Notes under the pieces: model-generated
Told to the model about the DNA's origin: nothing
Seen by the model: the letters and a program-made list of their open reading frames with translations, nothing else
The model's database searches: none
Assembly (NCBI GenBank): GCA_025602905.1
Contig: JAHLKI010000044.1
Location: 62,001-126,000, forward strand
Direction of reading: 5' to 3'
DNA: 64,000 nt
DNA from: Phlyctochytrium arcticum
Lineage: Eukaryota > Chytridiomycota > Chytridiomycetes > Chytridiales > Chytridiaceae
Position numbers and translations under genes: made by a program
Shown: positions 29,677 through 42,175 of the stretch, piece after piece
How the letters are laid out: every line of letters begins with the position of its first letter
How positions within the stretch are numbered: the first letter of the stretch is position 1

Positions 29677-31437
29677 TCACTCACGACCCGTGGTGTCGTA
29701 ATTTCGGCGTTTCTTGGCTATAATGTGGTGTTGGTCAATGATGGCATCGAACAGGGCTATGATGAGAAATTTACCGTCTCGCAAAACCGTATAGGCCTCC
29801 ACCAGCTTCTGAAACTCTGCAGTCGCTTTTTTCTTCTGAGCCGGATCGGTGACCATATCTGGATGATGTTTCATGGCCAGCCCCCGGAAAGCAGCTTGGA
29901 TATCTTCTTTGGTAGCACCTGGCTTCAGACCTAAACGGGAGTAGTATCCTAGCGGATCTCCAGCTGGTCCAGAACTTGGCGGTCGATACTGTGCGCGCTG
30001 CTGCTGTTGCTGGCTTCCGTAACTTCCCTGATAAGTGCGATTGCGTTGCTGCTGCTGACCAGCGGCTTGCTCAGCCCGTCGACGCATTTCCTCAAACCAT
30101 TCTCCAAACCCTCCCGGGGCAGCACCACCCCCACCGCTTGGACCACCGCCAGTGGCACCACGCTGCTGTTGCTGACCAGCGGCTTGCTCAGCCCGTCGAC
30201 GCATTTCCTCAAACCATTCTCCAAACCCTCCCGGGGCAGCACCACCCCCGCCGCCTGGACCACCGCCAGTGGCACCACGCTGCTGCTGCGCAAACAAGTT
30301 TGCTCGCTGCTCATCGGCCACACGTTTCGCTTCGTAATAGGCAGCCAGGAGGACAGGCCAGTAGCGTGCTGCAATTGAAGCGACTGCTGCTGGGACGAGG
30401 AACCACCAGAAAACTCCACCGGCGGAAAACAGACCGCCAGTTATTGCGCCGATTACACTCCAGGCAGAACCTGCGACAAATCCTACACGCAAGGGATCCG
30501 GCATTGTCTGGCCGCCTACCTCTCCGGTCGAGGCATTGACGAATGTGCGAAGCGACACATTTCGGTATGTGCCAGAAAACACGTAACTTGCCACATAAAC
30601 CGGGTCTACCGATGGCCGGCCGCCCTCTGGACCGCTCAGCTCCAGTCTCAGTCGCACTCCTCGCACCTCATCAGCGCCAGTAGACTCCTTAAGCATGCCT
30701 TCCACTTTCAGCTCTTCTTGGCGCGTGATCTCTTGAATGGCGCGATTAAGTGCAAACTCTCGTGGCATCTGGAAGGGATCCAGCCCCACGTCTGCCGGTG
30801 CCTGCCATTGACTGAGAGGTATAGAGTCTTTCCAAAGACTTGGAGATCGTATGCCTTCGACATACTCCTTCCGGAAGCGAAATGAGGCATATACTTGTGC
30901 TCTCTTCTCCGTCCCGTCCAATGTACGGGTATGCATATACGCATTGTCAAAATCCCGGGGTTCCCAGCGTACTTTTCGCACCCGCTCGTACCGCTTCCTG
31001 TGAAAGTCAAATTCTGTGGTCCAGTAGTGAAAGCCAAGATGGGCAGTTGAGAGATACACTCTGCACAAGAATTTTAGAGCCTGGCGCAATGTCATTGGGA
31101 GCAAATTCGGTTACCTGACATCCGAACGGACGATCCAAAATGGTATAGCTAGCTTTTCCATCTTGAGATCCTCCAAACTCCGAGCAGAGGTCAGCCAGCC
31201 TCCATGATGTCGGGCAAACTTGCTTCGGGCTTCATCAGGAGACAACCGATAAGGCACGACTTTGATGTTGCTGTCGCTTCCTGAACCACCACGTCCGAAC
31301 AGAAATCGAACAGGGTAGACAGTCACCCGGCATTGTGCTTGGCAGGCAAAGTGTGGGATCGAAAACTTTTTTGCAAAGCGATTGGAACAAGAGAACGGGT
31401 TTTGGGCAAGGCGTCCAAACATGTTTGCCCAACCCAC
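29677..31437 (-). CDS. J-domain membrane protein
   Basis: Three exons join in phase (31437-31115, 31060-29775, 29717-29677) to about 549 residues. The N-terminus is Arg/Lys/Phe-rich and without acidic residues at first (MGWANMFGRLAQNPF, SCSNRFAKKFS), compatible with mitochondrial targeting. A hydrophobic region lies at about residues 300-350 (VGFVAGSAWSVIGAITGGLF and WWFLVPAAVASIAARYWPVL), giving one or two membrane passes. Then come two Gln/Gly-rich repeats of 39 residues and a C-terminal J domain: YYSRLGLKPGATKEDIQAAFR, the catalytic HPD in MKHHPDMV, and LRDAKKRRNYD, which appears only after splicing the last intron. It should stimulate an Hsp70, probably at a membrane. It shares an upstream region with the divergent SH3-septin gene. 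Confidence 0.75.
30049..30282. repeat. two tandem 117-bp coding repeats in the J-domain gene
   Basis: Offset of 117 bp (39 codons), near identical, each encoding QQQQRGATGGGP..GGGGAAPGGFGEWFEEMRRRAEQAAG. The repeat keeps the reading frame, and the helix FGEWFEEMRRRAEQAAG is preserved in both copies. Confidence 0.9.
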
Positions 31438-32321
31438 TTCAATCCGTCCCTGCGCTACTCGGACGTCGGGCTACTACTGAGGATGGAAACACCTTCAGCG
31501 TGTTTGAGAATAACTTGTAACGAATCCCAGGTTTCAACTTTGATCTGATCTAAAATTGTTGACTTTTTACAGAACCAAAGTTGGGAACTCCGAACTTGGA
31601 TTCAAATTCCGTTGCGTCATCATACCGACGAGATCGACATCTTGCAACAGATCTTAGTCTTGCATGGTAAATACATAGGTGAGTCCGAGATCGTATACAT
31701 ATCCCGGCTACAGCAGCTTTAGGACACGTTAGTAGTATGGGTACATCCAAAAAATTTGCCAAAACTACCCAGTCCCAGCTCCCCTCCAGCCGATTACTTT
31801 CATGCTTTCAGGAAGGAATAGTGGTTTGCCTCATGAATCTTGGAAGACAGCCCCTCCCGCATCAACATCATGCCACAATCAATACGGTTGTTCAGCCGTC
31901 TTGACCACCACCATCATCCAGATGTTCTTTCCGAATATTTCGGAACAAGTAGATGGCAACCTTTGCTAAATGCCGTTTAACGTTATTCGGTGTCAACCTA
32001 TAGGAGAACGTCTGACACAGTGCATTAGTCCATTAGTTTCGTTAACGGAGAATGATGGATTAGTGCACTGTGTCTCTGTGTCTCGGAATTTGCAAAGTGT
32101 TGGGGGAATCGGAGTGTGCGAAACTATTGACATGAGCCGCCGGCGAGGCACGACCTTGCATGCCTACGCCGCCAAATGTGCGGCACAGCCACGCGCCACC
32201 TGCTCCGCTCGCTCCACGACTTGCCGACCTGGTCTTTCGCACAACGGACGAGAGCTTTACTAGTCACCTCCATTACAGCAATCTTCTATTCGTTTCCTCG
32301 TTTTATCGAATACCAATCAAG
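31438..32321. other. shared upstream region of divergent genes
   Basis: Between the J-domain and SH3-septin starts. Its only notable structure is an imperfect inverted repeat at 32014-32074. Short open frames in it are not convincing. Confidence 0.5.
32014..32074. repeat. imperfect inverted repeat with CACTGTGTC ends
   Basis: 22-bp arms (32014-32035 and 32053-32074) match at 19 of 22 positions around a 17-nt loop. The arm termini GACACAGTGC and GCACTGTGTC resemble the CTGTCACAGTGC ends of the 5160 hairpin. Possibly a miniature relative. Confidence 0.7.
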
Positions 32322-33867
32322 ATGGCGGATATGGTGGTTGTTGTGGGCCAAAAATACAAGGTCACTGCTCCCTACGTGGCCGCACATACCGACGAAATTG
32401 CCCTGTCACCCGGCCATATCGTGTCAATTCTGCACTCCTACGACGATGTAAGTGAGGCCTATCGGGAACGCATCCAACGCGTGCATCCAATCATACTAAT
32501 GTTCCATTCAATCTTGATGTGCATAGGGATGGGTGCTGGGCAAGAATGAACAAACATCAGAAACGGGGCTTTTGCCGGGCAACTTTCTGGCGCCGCTTGA
32601 TGCTCCGGAACCTCCCCAACTGGCAGCACCTGAGAAGAAAATTGCCGACAAGCGCAAATCATCAATGCACAGTGGTCCACCCAGTGGCAGTGGTAACTTG
32701 AATCTTTCAGCTCAGAATAGTGGAGAGCCATCACCTAGTGCTGTAAAGAAGGAAACTGTCGAATCCCCTCCCGCGTCGACGACCTCATCCACAAAACAAC
32801 CCAAGACACTGGCTACAATCACGGTTAATCCCACTCCGTCAGGACTGACTGCGGGTCCCTTACGCCCGCCAGTCATTGGAATGAGACCGAGCCGATCAGA
32901 GCAGGAAGATGCCCGGAAGCGGTTGAAGGAAACATTTGGCAAGCGGGGCCCGCGAGCCAAGGTCCCATCAAACATTGGAGTGCTAAGAATGATGGTGGTT
33001 GGAGATTCAGGGATTGGAAAGGTATTTGATCATTTTATCTCGACTTTTGGACTTTTGACTCACATTTTCAATCAGACCTCACTCATCCGTGCCTTCTTGG
33101 CGGCCACCGAAGTTGTGGATAGCACTTCTGCAAAGGTGCTCGAAAAGTACACAACCCTCCCAATATGCCAAACGCAAGCATCCACCATACCTGAGCATCA
33201 TCTGTATATGGGAGAGGAACGTCTGAACATTACATTTTTGGAACCACCTGGATTTGGAAGCCACACAGATGCGATGCGGATCATCCGGCCGGTAGTCGAT
33301 TTCAACACGGCCCAATTCCAGCGTACCGATCGCGTTTTCGCCCGAGATAAGCCCATCCCCAACAGCACCATTGTCAAATTTCTCAATTCCGGAACGGGAG
33401 CCCATACACACACGGATGTGTGTTTCTATGTCGTTTTGCACCGCATAAAAGCAGTCGATTTGGAATTTTTACGACAGTTATCCCCTACCGTCACCATTAT
33501 CCCCGTCATTGCAAAATCTGACACCCTGAAAGCCGCTGAAGTGTTTGCCCTCAAAGTCTCCATCTTGGAAGAACTCTGGCGCGCCGGAATCGAAGTCTAC
33601 GGATTTGGTCTGTCCCACTCTGAGTTATTACAAATATCACGGGCAGGCGTATCCGGCGCCGTACCGTACGCCGTCACCACCACCAAAACGAAGTCTTCCG
33701 TTCATGAAGACCTGACAACGAACGGAGCCACGACACCCGTGGATGAACCTGCCACCATCAACGAATTTGATTTACTGAAAGATAATGTCTTTTATCATTA
33801 CGTTGGCGATCTTCGCCATCGAACCGCTGAAAAGTTTATGAACTGGCGGTCCGCTACCATCCCATAG
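32322..33867 (+). CDS. SH3-domain septin-like GTPase
   Basis: Three exons in phase (32322-32447, 32527-33021, 33076-33867) give 470 residues. An SH3 domain lies at residues 10-65: VTAPYVAAHTDEIALSPGHIV, then YDDGWVLGKN and GLLPGNFLAPL, interrupted by the first intron. A disordered Ser/Pro linker follows (70-200). The septin-type G domain has the P-loop MVVGDSGIGKTSLIRAF (completed by the second splice), a G3-equivalent FLEPPGFGSHTD, and the G4 motif VIAKSDTL, preceded by the septin-typical VCFYVVLHRIKAVDLEFL segment. In canonical septins G3 is DTPGF; here the Asp is replaced by Glu (EPPGF), so hydrolysis may be altered. By family it would assemble at the cell cortex or septum; the SH3 domain would recruit Pro-rich partners. 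Confidence 0.75.
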
Positions 33868-34263
33868 AGTACTCTTTCTAACCAAGATCCATCTTCCCCC
33901 ACTTTCATTCCAATTTTTTTTCAGGCGTGTAAATAAAATTTTCTGCTTCTGTGCTAACTTTTCCGTCTCTCATGTATTTAATGTTTTTCTTTTGAAGAAC
34001 GAAAACAATTTTGTGTGTGTTTGGAGAAAAAAAACCAACGTTTTATGCAAAAAAAAAAAATACATCTGTCTACAAGACCACATAGACATATCAAGTCTTG
34101 GAATGACCCGATTTCCGTTTTTTCCGTTTTTTCCCGTCTTTGGCGTGATGGTGTTTCCGGAACGGCGTTTCAGCATCCAAGTCCTCAGCCCGCCACGCAT
34201 AAAGTATATTTTCCCACGGATCGTGGTGAATCATGATGTCGCATTCGGACCGAACCTCATCAC
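33868..34263. other. intergenic, convergent gene ends
   Basis: AT-rich 3' flanks with AATAAA at about 33931 (plus strand). A short TTTTTCCGTTTTTTCC repeat near 34115. No gene seen. Confidence 0.6.
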
Positions 34264-36745
34264 CTATATAAATTCACACCCATCAATCAAATCTGAAAAT
34301 ATGAACTTGGCATTCCAATGGAACCTACCGCCATAATCGACGAGTCGCTCGTAGACTAGTCTAGCGAACGCTCCGTACGCTGAAGTGGAATGGACCAGAA
34401 CGCGTAGGGCTCTAAAATTGGGAGTGGTAGCAAACTCTCCCACTGTTGTTGCTATGGCGTCCGTCAAAGATGCGAATAAATGAGCGTCAAGGTAAAAAAA
34501 ATGCTTACCATCCATGACAAAAGCCTGAATGACTTTCAGGATTTGTTCCAGTGCGGCAGCGTTATACGACATGAGTGCATCGTGTAGGCGGGGACAGAGA
34601 CCACTCTCGCGCATGACAGATCGATGTCTACACATAACCCTGTTAGTCGAAATGATAGGATTTAGCATAATGACATGGTCACACTTGTCAATGGCAGCCA
34701 TATTTGCCAGTGTAGCGGCCGCCTGCACAACAATATGATCTATAGTCGGGGATGTTAGCAACCCCTGCTAAAGTAAAAGTATAGTGCTGCATTACCTTCA
34801 TCAATCAACAATTTCATAAGGGCCTCGGTCAACTCTTTACAGATCGGTCTGGAAAATTCTTTTGTGGCAGTGATACGACGCAGGATCCCGGCCGCCTCGG
34901 CGCGTAAATGAAATTCGGAGGATCCAAGTAATTTGATCAGTTTTCGGATGGCAGATTCGTCTAGGTTGGGCGATGGCTCGATATCTTTCATTTCATAATA
35001 AAGAAGTTAGCGATATCCGATTGTGGTAGGCTATGGGGCAAACATACCAATGAAAGGAGCGGGCTTGCGGTACTCAATAGTTGGGGCGGGTTTGGGGTTC
35101 TCAATGGGGGGTGGAGGAGGACTGGTTGGTCGGGTGGGCGCAGGTTTGGCGGTACCTTGAACAATATCAGGTTTGAACTCCCACTTGTGAAAGGGAAATT
35201 TTAAACGACACGTACCAGCAGGAAGGAGGACTTCAATCGCCTCATCGATGGCTTCCATGGCCTTTTCCGTGTCCAACAAAGCCGCGCCCTGCAGCAACGA
35301 CTTACTCTGTTCCACATCGGCCTCCCCCAGCCGCGCTTTGACAGCCATCCCCGTGACCGAGATACCATCGCCTTTAGTTGATCCCTCACTCACAGCCAGA
35401 CTCAGTTTCTGCTTGATCGATCCAAGCGTATCCACAATCTGTTCCCGTGTCTCGGCCGGCGCCGTGCTGCCCCTCCGCATATGCGCAGTCTCCCGCTTCC
35501 GGGATGCCGCAGCGACATTTTTGATCGTTTGCAGGACGGGGGATAAATGATTCAGATCATATTGTTTGAGGATCCGGGCTAAGAGGCGTAATCCGTTGTG
35601 GGTCAGGAATTGGGTTGTGGATGTCTCTAAATTTATTTGGTGGTTAGTTTTGAAAGGGGGTTGTTTGGGGAACGAGACGTACGGGATGTAGTCAATGTAA
35701 CGAGGATATCTAGCGTTAGAGTCACGACTTTCTGGGATGGTTGTCGTTTCAAGAGTTCCATAAGGATACCCATCCCCTCCTCATGTTCAAAATATTGCCT
35801 GCTGCTACCTACACACAACCCAAAATTCAGCCCAGAGAAGCAGAAATTAACAAAACTAGGTATAGACTCACTTTCAACCACCAGATCGCGCAGTACTTGC
35901 AATGTATCAAGAACAATATGGTCAGGGAAATTCCCCCGATTGTCCGGATGCACGATCCGCAACAGAGTGTGAAACCCATGACGGTCCAGAAACGAGTCCG
36001 CAAACAGTGCTAAAAATCATCATGCTCAATTTGCAGTGATTGGTCTTGAGATGAGTAAATATGTGGCACTTTACGGTCTTTAAGGCGGGCGGAAAAGTAC
36101 GGGAATAGAGATATGACCTCCGAGGTGGGTAACGTGGCCAACCATCCCGCAAAGCAATCGGCGAGTTGGATAGATTGGGGCTCGTCAAGCACTGTAAATC
36201 ATTTTCGTAAAACGCTCCTCAGTGATCATAGCGCGCGAAACAAGTTTACCATGACGCGTGAGAAGTTCCAAAATCTCCATAATGGTGGTTATTCGCATAG
36301 CATGAGACCCCTGGCTCCAGCGAACGAGATACGCTAGTAAGGCATCAGCAACTCCCATCTCAAAGGCCTCCTTTTCCATCCCTTTTTTGCAACAAGGGTT
36401 TAGAAAAGACAAAAAATGGCGTAGTCGGGTGGAAAGGACCTGACCTTGCTGGGTGATGGCGACGTGAATAAGACGGAATGCATCTGTTGCGGTTGGGAAA
36501 TGATGAGATGTAGTCAACAGAGTGATGGCCGCGTCCAACGTCTCTGTCTGAATCTAGATCAAATTTGTTGGATGATGACAGTGGACCAAAAAATGACATG
36601 CTTGTTTTACATTTGGCGAGGACGATGAATCGGGAAGGTCTGAGTCTGCGACAAACAACTTATAAAAGAGGGTATGATGGTCTGTCTTATGCTGCCTCAG
36701 GAGCTCGAGTAAGGGCGGTCGACCAATTTCTGAAAAAATTTCCAT
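34264..36745 (-). CDS. armadillo/HEAT-repeat protein
   Basis: A many-exon gene from ATG 36745 to the stop at 34264. The first exons join well: ..DSSSSPN, then TETLDAAITLLTTSHHFP, then GMEKEAFEMGVADALLAYLVRW and MRITTIMEILELLTRH, then LDEPQSIQLADCFAGWLATL. Further exons give ILMELLKRQPSQKVVTLTLDILVTLTT, LRLLARILKQYDL, FHLRAEAAGILRRITATKEFSRP and IDHIVVQAAATLANMAAIDKCD, all helical repeats of about 40 residues of the armadillo/HEAT kind. A linker near 35000-35480 carries a Pro-rich segment (TRPTSPPPPPIE) and basic HMRRGS. No catalytic domain. Probably a scaffold. It is divergent from histone H3 (about 350 bp between ATGs). Internal exon limits were not all fixed. Confidence 0.55.
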
Positions 36746-36998
36746 GAATCAACGGTTGTTGTTTACATGTATTTTTGACCCGGTCAAGACATTTTTGTAT
36801 GGTGTTTTTTTTACATACCCGCCCATTTGCCGACCAGCGGATGCACATAATGAGACTTCATCGCGCCTGCCAAAGGAAAATTTCACACACAGGTCGCGAT
36901 AATAATAATGACACGTTTCAGCTACGCTGACACACCAGCTTAGGGCTAAAATCCAGCCAATCAGCCGATCAGCGGCCAGTTCCCGTGACTTGCCCGAA

Positions 36999-37007
36999 TT
37001 ATATATA
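36999..37007 (+). promoter_or_regulatory. TATA box of histone H3
   Basis: TTATATATA lies about 90 bp upstream of the H3 ATG, in the otherwise GC-richer 350-bp gap between two divergent genes. Position and sequence fit a core promoter. Confidence 0.6.
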
Positions 37008-37036
37008 CCCGGTGAGCGCTGACACTTTTGTGTTGA

Positions 37037-37659
<623 letters not shown>

Positions 37660-40010
37660 GCGCTTTTTCCAAGATATGTTTTCAACCCATGCTTTTGTGA
37701 AAGGTTTGTTCGTCATCCCTCCCTCCCAACCCTCTATCCATTACTCATTCCTTCAACAAACAGCAGTGTCGCAGTCTTTCTTTTGCTTCACCCAAAACTC
37801 AACATTACATTCTTGATCGCCCTTTTATTCCTCTCTTTCTTCTTTTTACAAACATTTAGTAGGAAACTACACACAACCCGATATTCTTGTGTATATGCCT
37901 TGGGAAAACCCTTATTCTTGGCGCACTTGCTCTAAATCTTTCGCATTTCGATTTTGTTTGATTGTTGAAACTTCTTCATATGATGGGCTTTTTAAGCAAT
38001 TTAAAATGACATTCAAAACAGTTTTTTTGCTTTATCATCATCATTCATCGTGTCCTTTGACGATGGTGGAATTGTGACTGTCCCGCTGCAACTCAGCCCT
38101 TCCTGTTCTCCCGCTCTCCTCTGAAAATAGCTACACACAAACTCTTTGGACTTTTGAGACTGAACATGTAGTATTGAGTGAGGTTTCGGAAACTATTATG
38201 CCAGGTTCACAACAGTTGTCCATTTCATACAAACAGACATTGCTTTTTTTCCCGCAACCGAAACAAAAAGAGTAAATTTCACTTTTTTTTTTCGTAATGT
38301 GTCCCGTATATATATATACTTGCTTCATCTTTTTCATTTTTTTTCATCCCCTATTTACGAAACTCACGATTCCTGTCATTCTTGATTAGAGCAAGGATGG
38401 GGAGTATATAAGGTAGGGGGAACAAAATCCGACGCGAACGACCAGGAAGCTCAAAAGTAGCATATACACCGACCAACAGAATCACGGAAAGGGATTACAC
38501 ATTAAAAAACCCCCCCTTGTCTTTTCAGTATCAAACCCAAAACGGCCCCAAAAGAATACGTCTTGGGGGGATAAAATAGGGGGTGGAAAAGAGACATGAG
38601 CAAGATGAGAGGCAGGTCACAGTTAAAAAAAAAACTGTTTAGAGGGTGGAAGCATGTGAGGAGAGTGAACATTAGCGTGTGACATTTTTGAGGGGGAAAG
38701 ACTATACAAAATAGAATTATAGGGTCATGTTGCACCAGTGCATCCAGGTTCTCACTCTTTTGTGTCGATGGGACGCTGAAAATGTGTCCATATAAACTCA
38801 TGATCCTCACCCTTCATGATGCAAATGTCAAATCGCAAGATGGACACTACTCTACGAAATACAAATGGCTCAAGGCGAAATTCCCATATATTTTATAGAC
38901 CAACAAAAACTTTATAGCATCGCCTCGTAAGTATGTATACAGGGTACCACTGACTGACTATAAAAGAGATATTTGGACCTGATGAACGGGAGAGAAAAAA
39001 AAAAGACAAGTCAGGACAGTTTCTTGTTCATGAAACAGTTTTCCTTTATATTCCTAGCCTGGACTCTCTGTAAAAAAAAACGCCCGTTTTGACATCCCCC
39101 TCACACCCAAAAAAGGCGGTATGAAAAAGTTTGCAGAAGATGCGTAGTAGTGCATGAAACGTCGGGAAACACCCTCCTCCTCATACGCCCAATCTGATTC
39201 CCAAATCGACTGGGGAGTAAAGAAGAGTTTTTATCTGCAAGAGAGAAAAAAGCAAAGAGAGAGAGAGTGAGAGAGTATATATCCCCCCCCCCCCCCTCAT
39301 TTCCAGTCAAAATTGAAAAAAAACCCCCATTATGTGTTCTATTGTCGATGGTGCGGCACAGTCATCATGACAAGGTGGGAAAAAACCCCCCGATATCCCT
39401 TACCAACTCTTGCCTTCCATAACCAATATATCAACCCTCCCCCCCACCACCACCATCTTCAAAAGAAACTATTGGCTATTTTTTCACGCACTGCCGCCGC
39501 CGCCGCCAGAATACAGGGGCTCTTACACGAAACACGCTTAGGGAGAGGATGTTTTTTGCATTTCTGATTATGGAGTAGGTTGTTATATTGTACCGGGTGG
39601 AAACCAGTATATATCCTGAGCAGATTTTTCATTTTTAGGTGAGGGACTTGTCGAAGAGAGAAAACGTTTTATATATATATCTTGCATCCCAAACCAACTA
39701 CTTGCCCCCTGGTCAAAATTTATTTGGATTCGTAATATCCTTTTCTCCCGTTCTGGTATAGAACAAACAAAATTCTTGAAGTAAGAATTGACACAACACA
39801 AGGTACGCATGTCAAAATGTGTAATGGTTGAGTGAGTATGTGAGTGTTTTATTTTAGTTTAGAGAGAGAGAGAGAGAGAGAGAGCTGAAAAAAAGCTCAC
39901 ACAAAAAAAACGCAGAACAAAAAACAAATGTACAAAACAAGAAAAAAAAACAAATTCGTAACCCAACACACAAAAAATAGATATGCATCACAAAAAAAAA
40001 ACCCCGCGAC
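37660..40010. other. long intergenic stretch with low-complexity runs
   Basis: No gene seen over 2.3 kb. It holds homopolymers and microsatellites: a run of about 14 C at 39282-39296, GA dinucleotides at about 39859-39886 and many A/T runs. Several short open frames lack any coding features. Possible 3' UTRs of H3 and the MAPEG gene lie at the edges. Confidence 0.6.
39859..39886. repeat. GA microsatellite
   Basis: About 13 GA units in the 3' flank of the MAPEG-fusion gene. Confidence 0.9.
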
Positions 40011-41827
40011 TTAAACAGCCGGACACCCATTACAACTCAGAGCCGAATAAATCGCCATAATCGCCGAAAACAATAAAACCGACCAGTTGATGGCCAAGCC
40101 CATGGGTCTAAATCGGCCCATACCGTCCGCGGCAAAAATGCCACATTCGGTTTGGAGAATGTTGCCAATGAGGAGGGCCAAAGAGAGGAGGTGGAGGAGG
40201 GGTCGGTATGCGCCTGATAGTTCCATGGCGGATAGGAGAGTCAGGAAGAGGGGGACGGTGGACGTAAATGTGGTGCGGGCGTCAATGGCCCGCATAAGAG
40301 TCAGGTAGCGGTGAATGGCGGGTCCATTTTCGGTATGGAGCATAGCGGTGGTTTTCTCGGTTCGGGTTCCGGTGGTGGTGGTGCTGGAGACGACGACATC
40401 GCGGTTGATTTCGCGGGAGAGCTCGGCGCTGCCGTCGCCAATGTAGACGCGGGCGTGGTTGCGGGAGGACCAGACGCGGCGGGCTAGGACTAGGAACCAG
40501 AGGGCCGAGAGGGCCGTGTAGAATGCGGTGACGGGGACGGGGTTGGCGCTGATGCCAATGGCGGGGTAGAGGCCTCCGGGTCCTGGGCCGTATCGAGAGG
40601 TGTAGTGACCACCCGTGGGGTGACCGGCGTAGTAGGCTCCACCGCGTTTGTTGGGTCCGACGCAGCCGAGGCATTCGGCGGCTTGTTCGGCCTTGTAGAG
40701 GACCCCTTTGACGCCGGACTGGACATGATGATAGCCATCCTTGACGTCGTCCTTGACATCTTTGTACTTGTCGACAATATTGTCATGGATGCGATCTGCC
40801 CGGTCTTTGACGGAATCACGAGCGTGTTCTACGGATCCTTTGATTTGGTGAGCGGTATCTTGGACGCCCTCCCGGACATTATCGTAGGAAGTCTGGATCC
40901 GCTCACGACCCGCATCCGCGGCATCCCGAACCGTTTGGGCTGCATTGCCCAGTGACTGTTTGGCGCGCTCGGCCATATCTTCTGCCGTTTCCTCGACGGC
41001 ATGAATACCTTCCTTGATTCGGAGACGGGCGCGTTCAATATGATCCGTCAGAGCGTGCCGAGCTTCATCGAGTCTAGACCGAGCATCCTCCATTTTGACT
41101 TTGGCCTGATCCTTGGCCGCCTCAAATTCTTCTCCGACCTTGTCTTTTCCCTTTTCGTATTCCGTCTTGAGAGTCTCGTACTCGGCTTCAGCCTTGTCGC
41201 GGCCTTGTTCGAGTTTTTCACGGGCGTCACGGGCGAGTTTTTCAGCCTTGAGCTTGGCTTCCTCAGAGTAGCGACCAGCCTTGTCTTTTTCGTGTTGCAG
41301 ACGTTGTTTGGCATTGTATCCGGCCTTGTCTAGTAGTTTGTCGTGGGCCGTGTGTATATCGTCCTCCACATCCTCCTTGGTTTGCCGGGCGCCGTGCAAA
41401 ATGCGGTCAAAGAATCCTTGTGACTTAATTTTCATAGATGAGCGACTTTATGATGACTGTGAGTATACTACGAGAGAAATTACCTCATCCTTCAAGTCCT
41501 CAGCGCCCTGCTTGAGTTTCCGGGCACGCGTGGCCGCCGAGTGTTCCAATTGGTCATAGTTGTCACTGGCCCATTCGGAGGGACGGCGGTGGTGTCGTCG
41601 CTGGTAGGATAGCTCATCTGACTCATAGCCCTCATCGCCCAGGAAGAAATGTTTAAGACGCGACACGATTCCGCCTTGGCTACTGGAGTGAGTCTGCCCA
41701 TGGTGGTTCACCGGAATGCAGCCCTTGTCGTTGCAGATCCAGTCATCCTCGGTCTCTTTGATTTCGACGCGCTCGTGGTGGTGCAGCAGGACCTTTTGTC
41801 CGGGTCCTGGTTTGACTATGGCGTGTG

Positions 41828-41858
<31 letters not shown>

Positions 41859-41864
41859 GTGCAT
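40011..41864 (-). CDS. LEA-like coiled coil fused to a MAPEG membrane domain
   Basis: Two exons in phase (41864-41484 and 41423-40011) give 597 residues. The N-terminus starts MHHEHEHEHEHEPH, a metal-binding-like His/Glu run. Residues about 130-390 are 11-residue amphipathic repeats rich in Lys/Glu/Asp/Ala (KDKAGRYSEEAKLKAEKLA, EQGRDKAEAEYETLKTEYEK, ERIQTSYDNVREGVQDTAHQ), typical of late-embryogenesis-abundant or apolipoprotein-like helices. The C-terminal 170 residues are a MAPEG domain: VTAFYTALSALWFLVLARRVW, an insert with IGDG, MRAIDARTTFTSTVPLFLTLLSAMELSG, then two more hydrophobic helices ending NGCPAV. MAPEG proteins are four-helix membrane enzymes of glutathione or lipid metabolism. 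The Arg-x-x-x-N motif is changed, so catalysis is uncertain. It may tether a stress-protective helix to membranes. Confidence 0.7.
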
Positions 41865-42105
41865 GGTGAGAATCGTATAGAGTGAGTTATTTGTATCAAT
41901 CACGAGGGATATCTTGCGAGTGTGAGTGCTAGGGACTAGTGCTCGAGAGTGAGTGAGTGAGTGCGAGCGAGAGTGAGTGCTAGGGAGTGCAAGCGAAAAA
42001 CACAGGGGGAAGAAGAGTTCGCGTTTTATACAGAGATGCATTAGGTGACGTCAGGCCGTACAAGTCACGTGAGTCAAACGTCATTTTGGCATTTTGGTTC
42101 ATTTC

Positions 42106-42126
42106 ACATTGGGGGGGGGGGGGGGG
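42106..42126. repeat. poly-G run
   Basis: A run of about 17 G residues between two minus-strand genes (upstream of the MAPEG gene and downstream of the hydrolase/phosphatase gene); prone to length errors. Confidence 0.9.
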
Positions 42127-42175
42127 CAAATTTCACACACTGACTGGGGGGTTATAGGAGGAATGTACACAAGAA

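Noticed and set aside
29976..30539. Plus-strand frames with Gln/His/Pro repeats opposite the J-domain gene
   Set aside because: Antisense shadows of the Gly/Gln-rich duplication; the minus-strand frame has a J domain with HPD.
42106..42126. Poly-G run as a regulatory G-quadruplex
   Set aside because: A single homopolymer that could be a sequencing-length artefact; no second G tract in a gene context supports a function.
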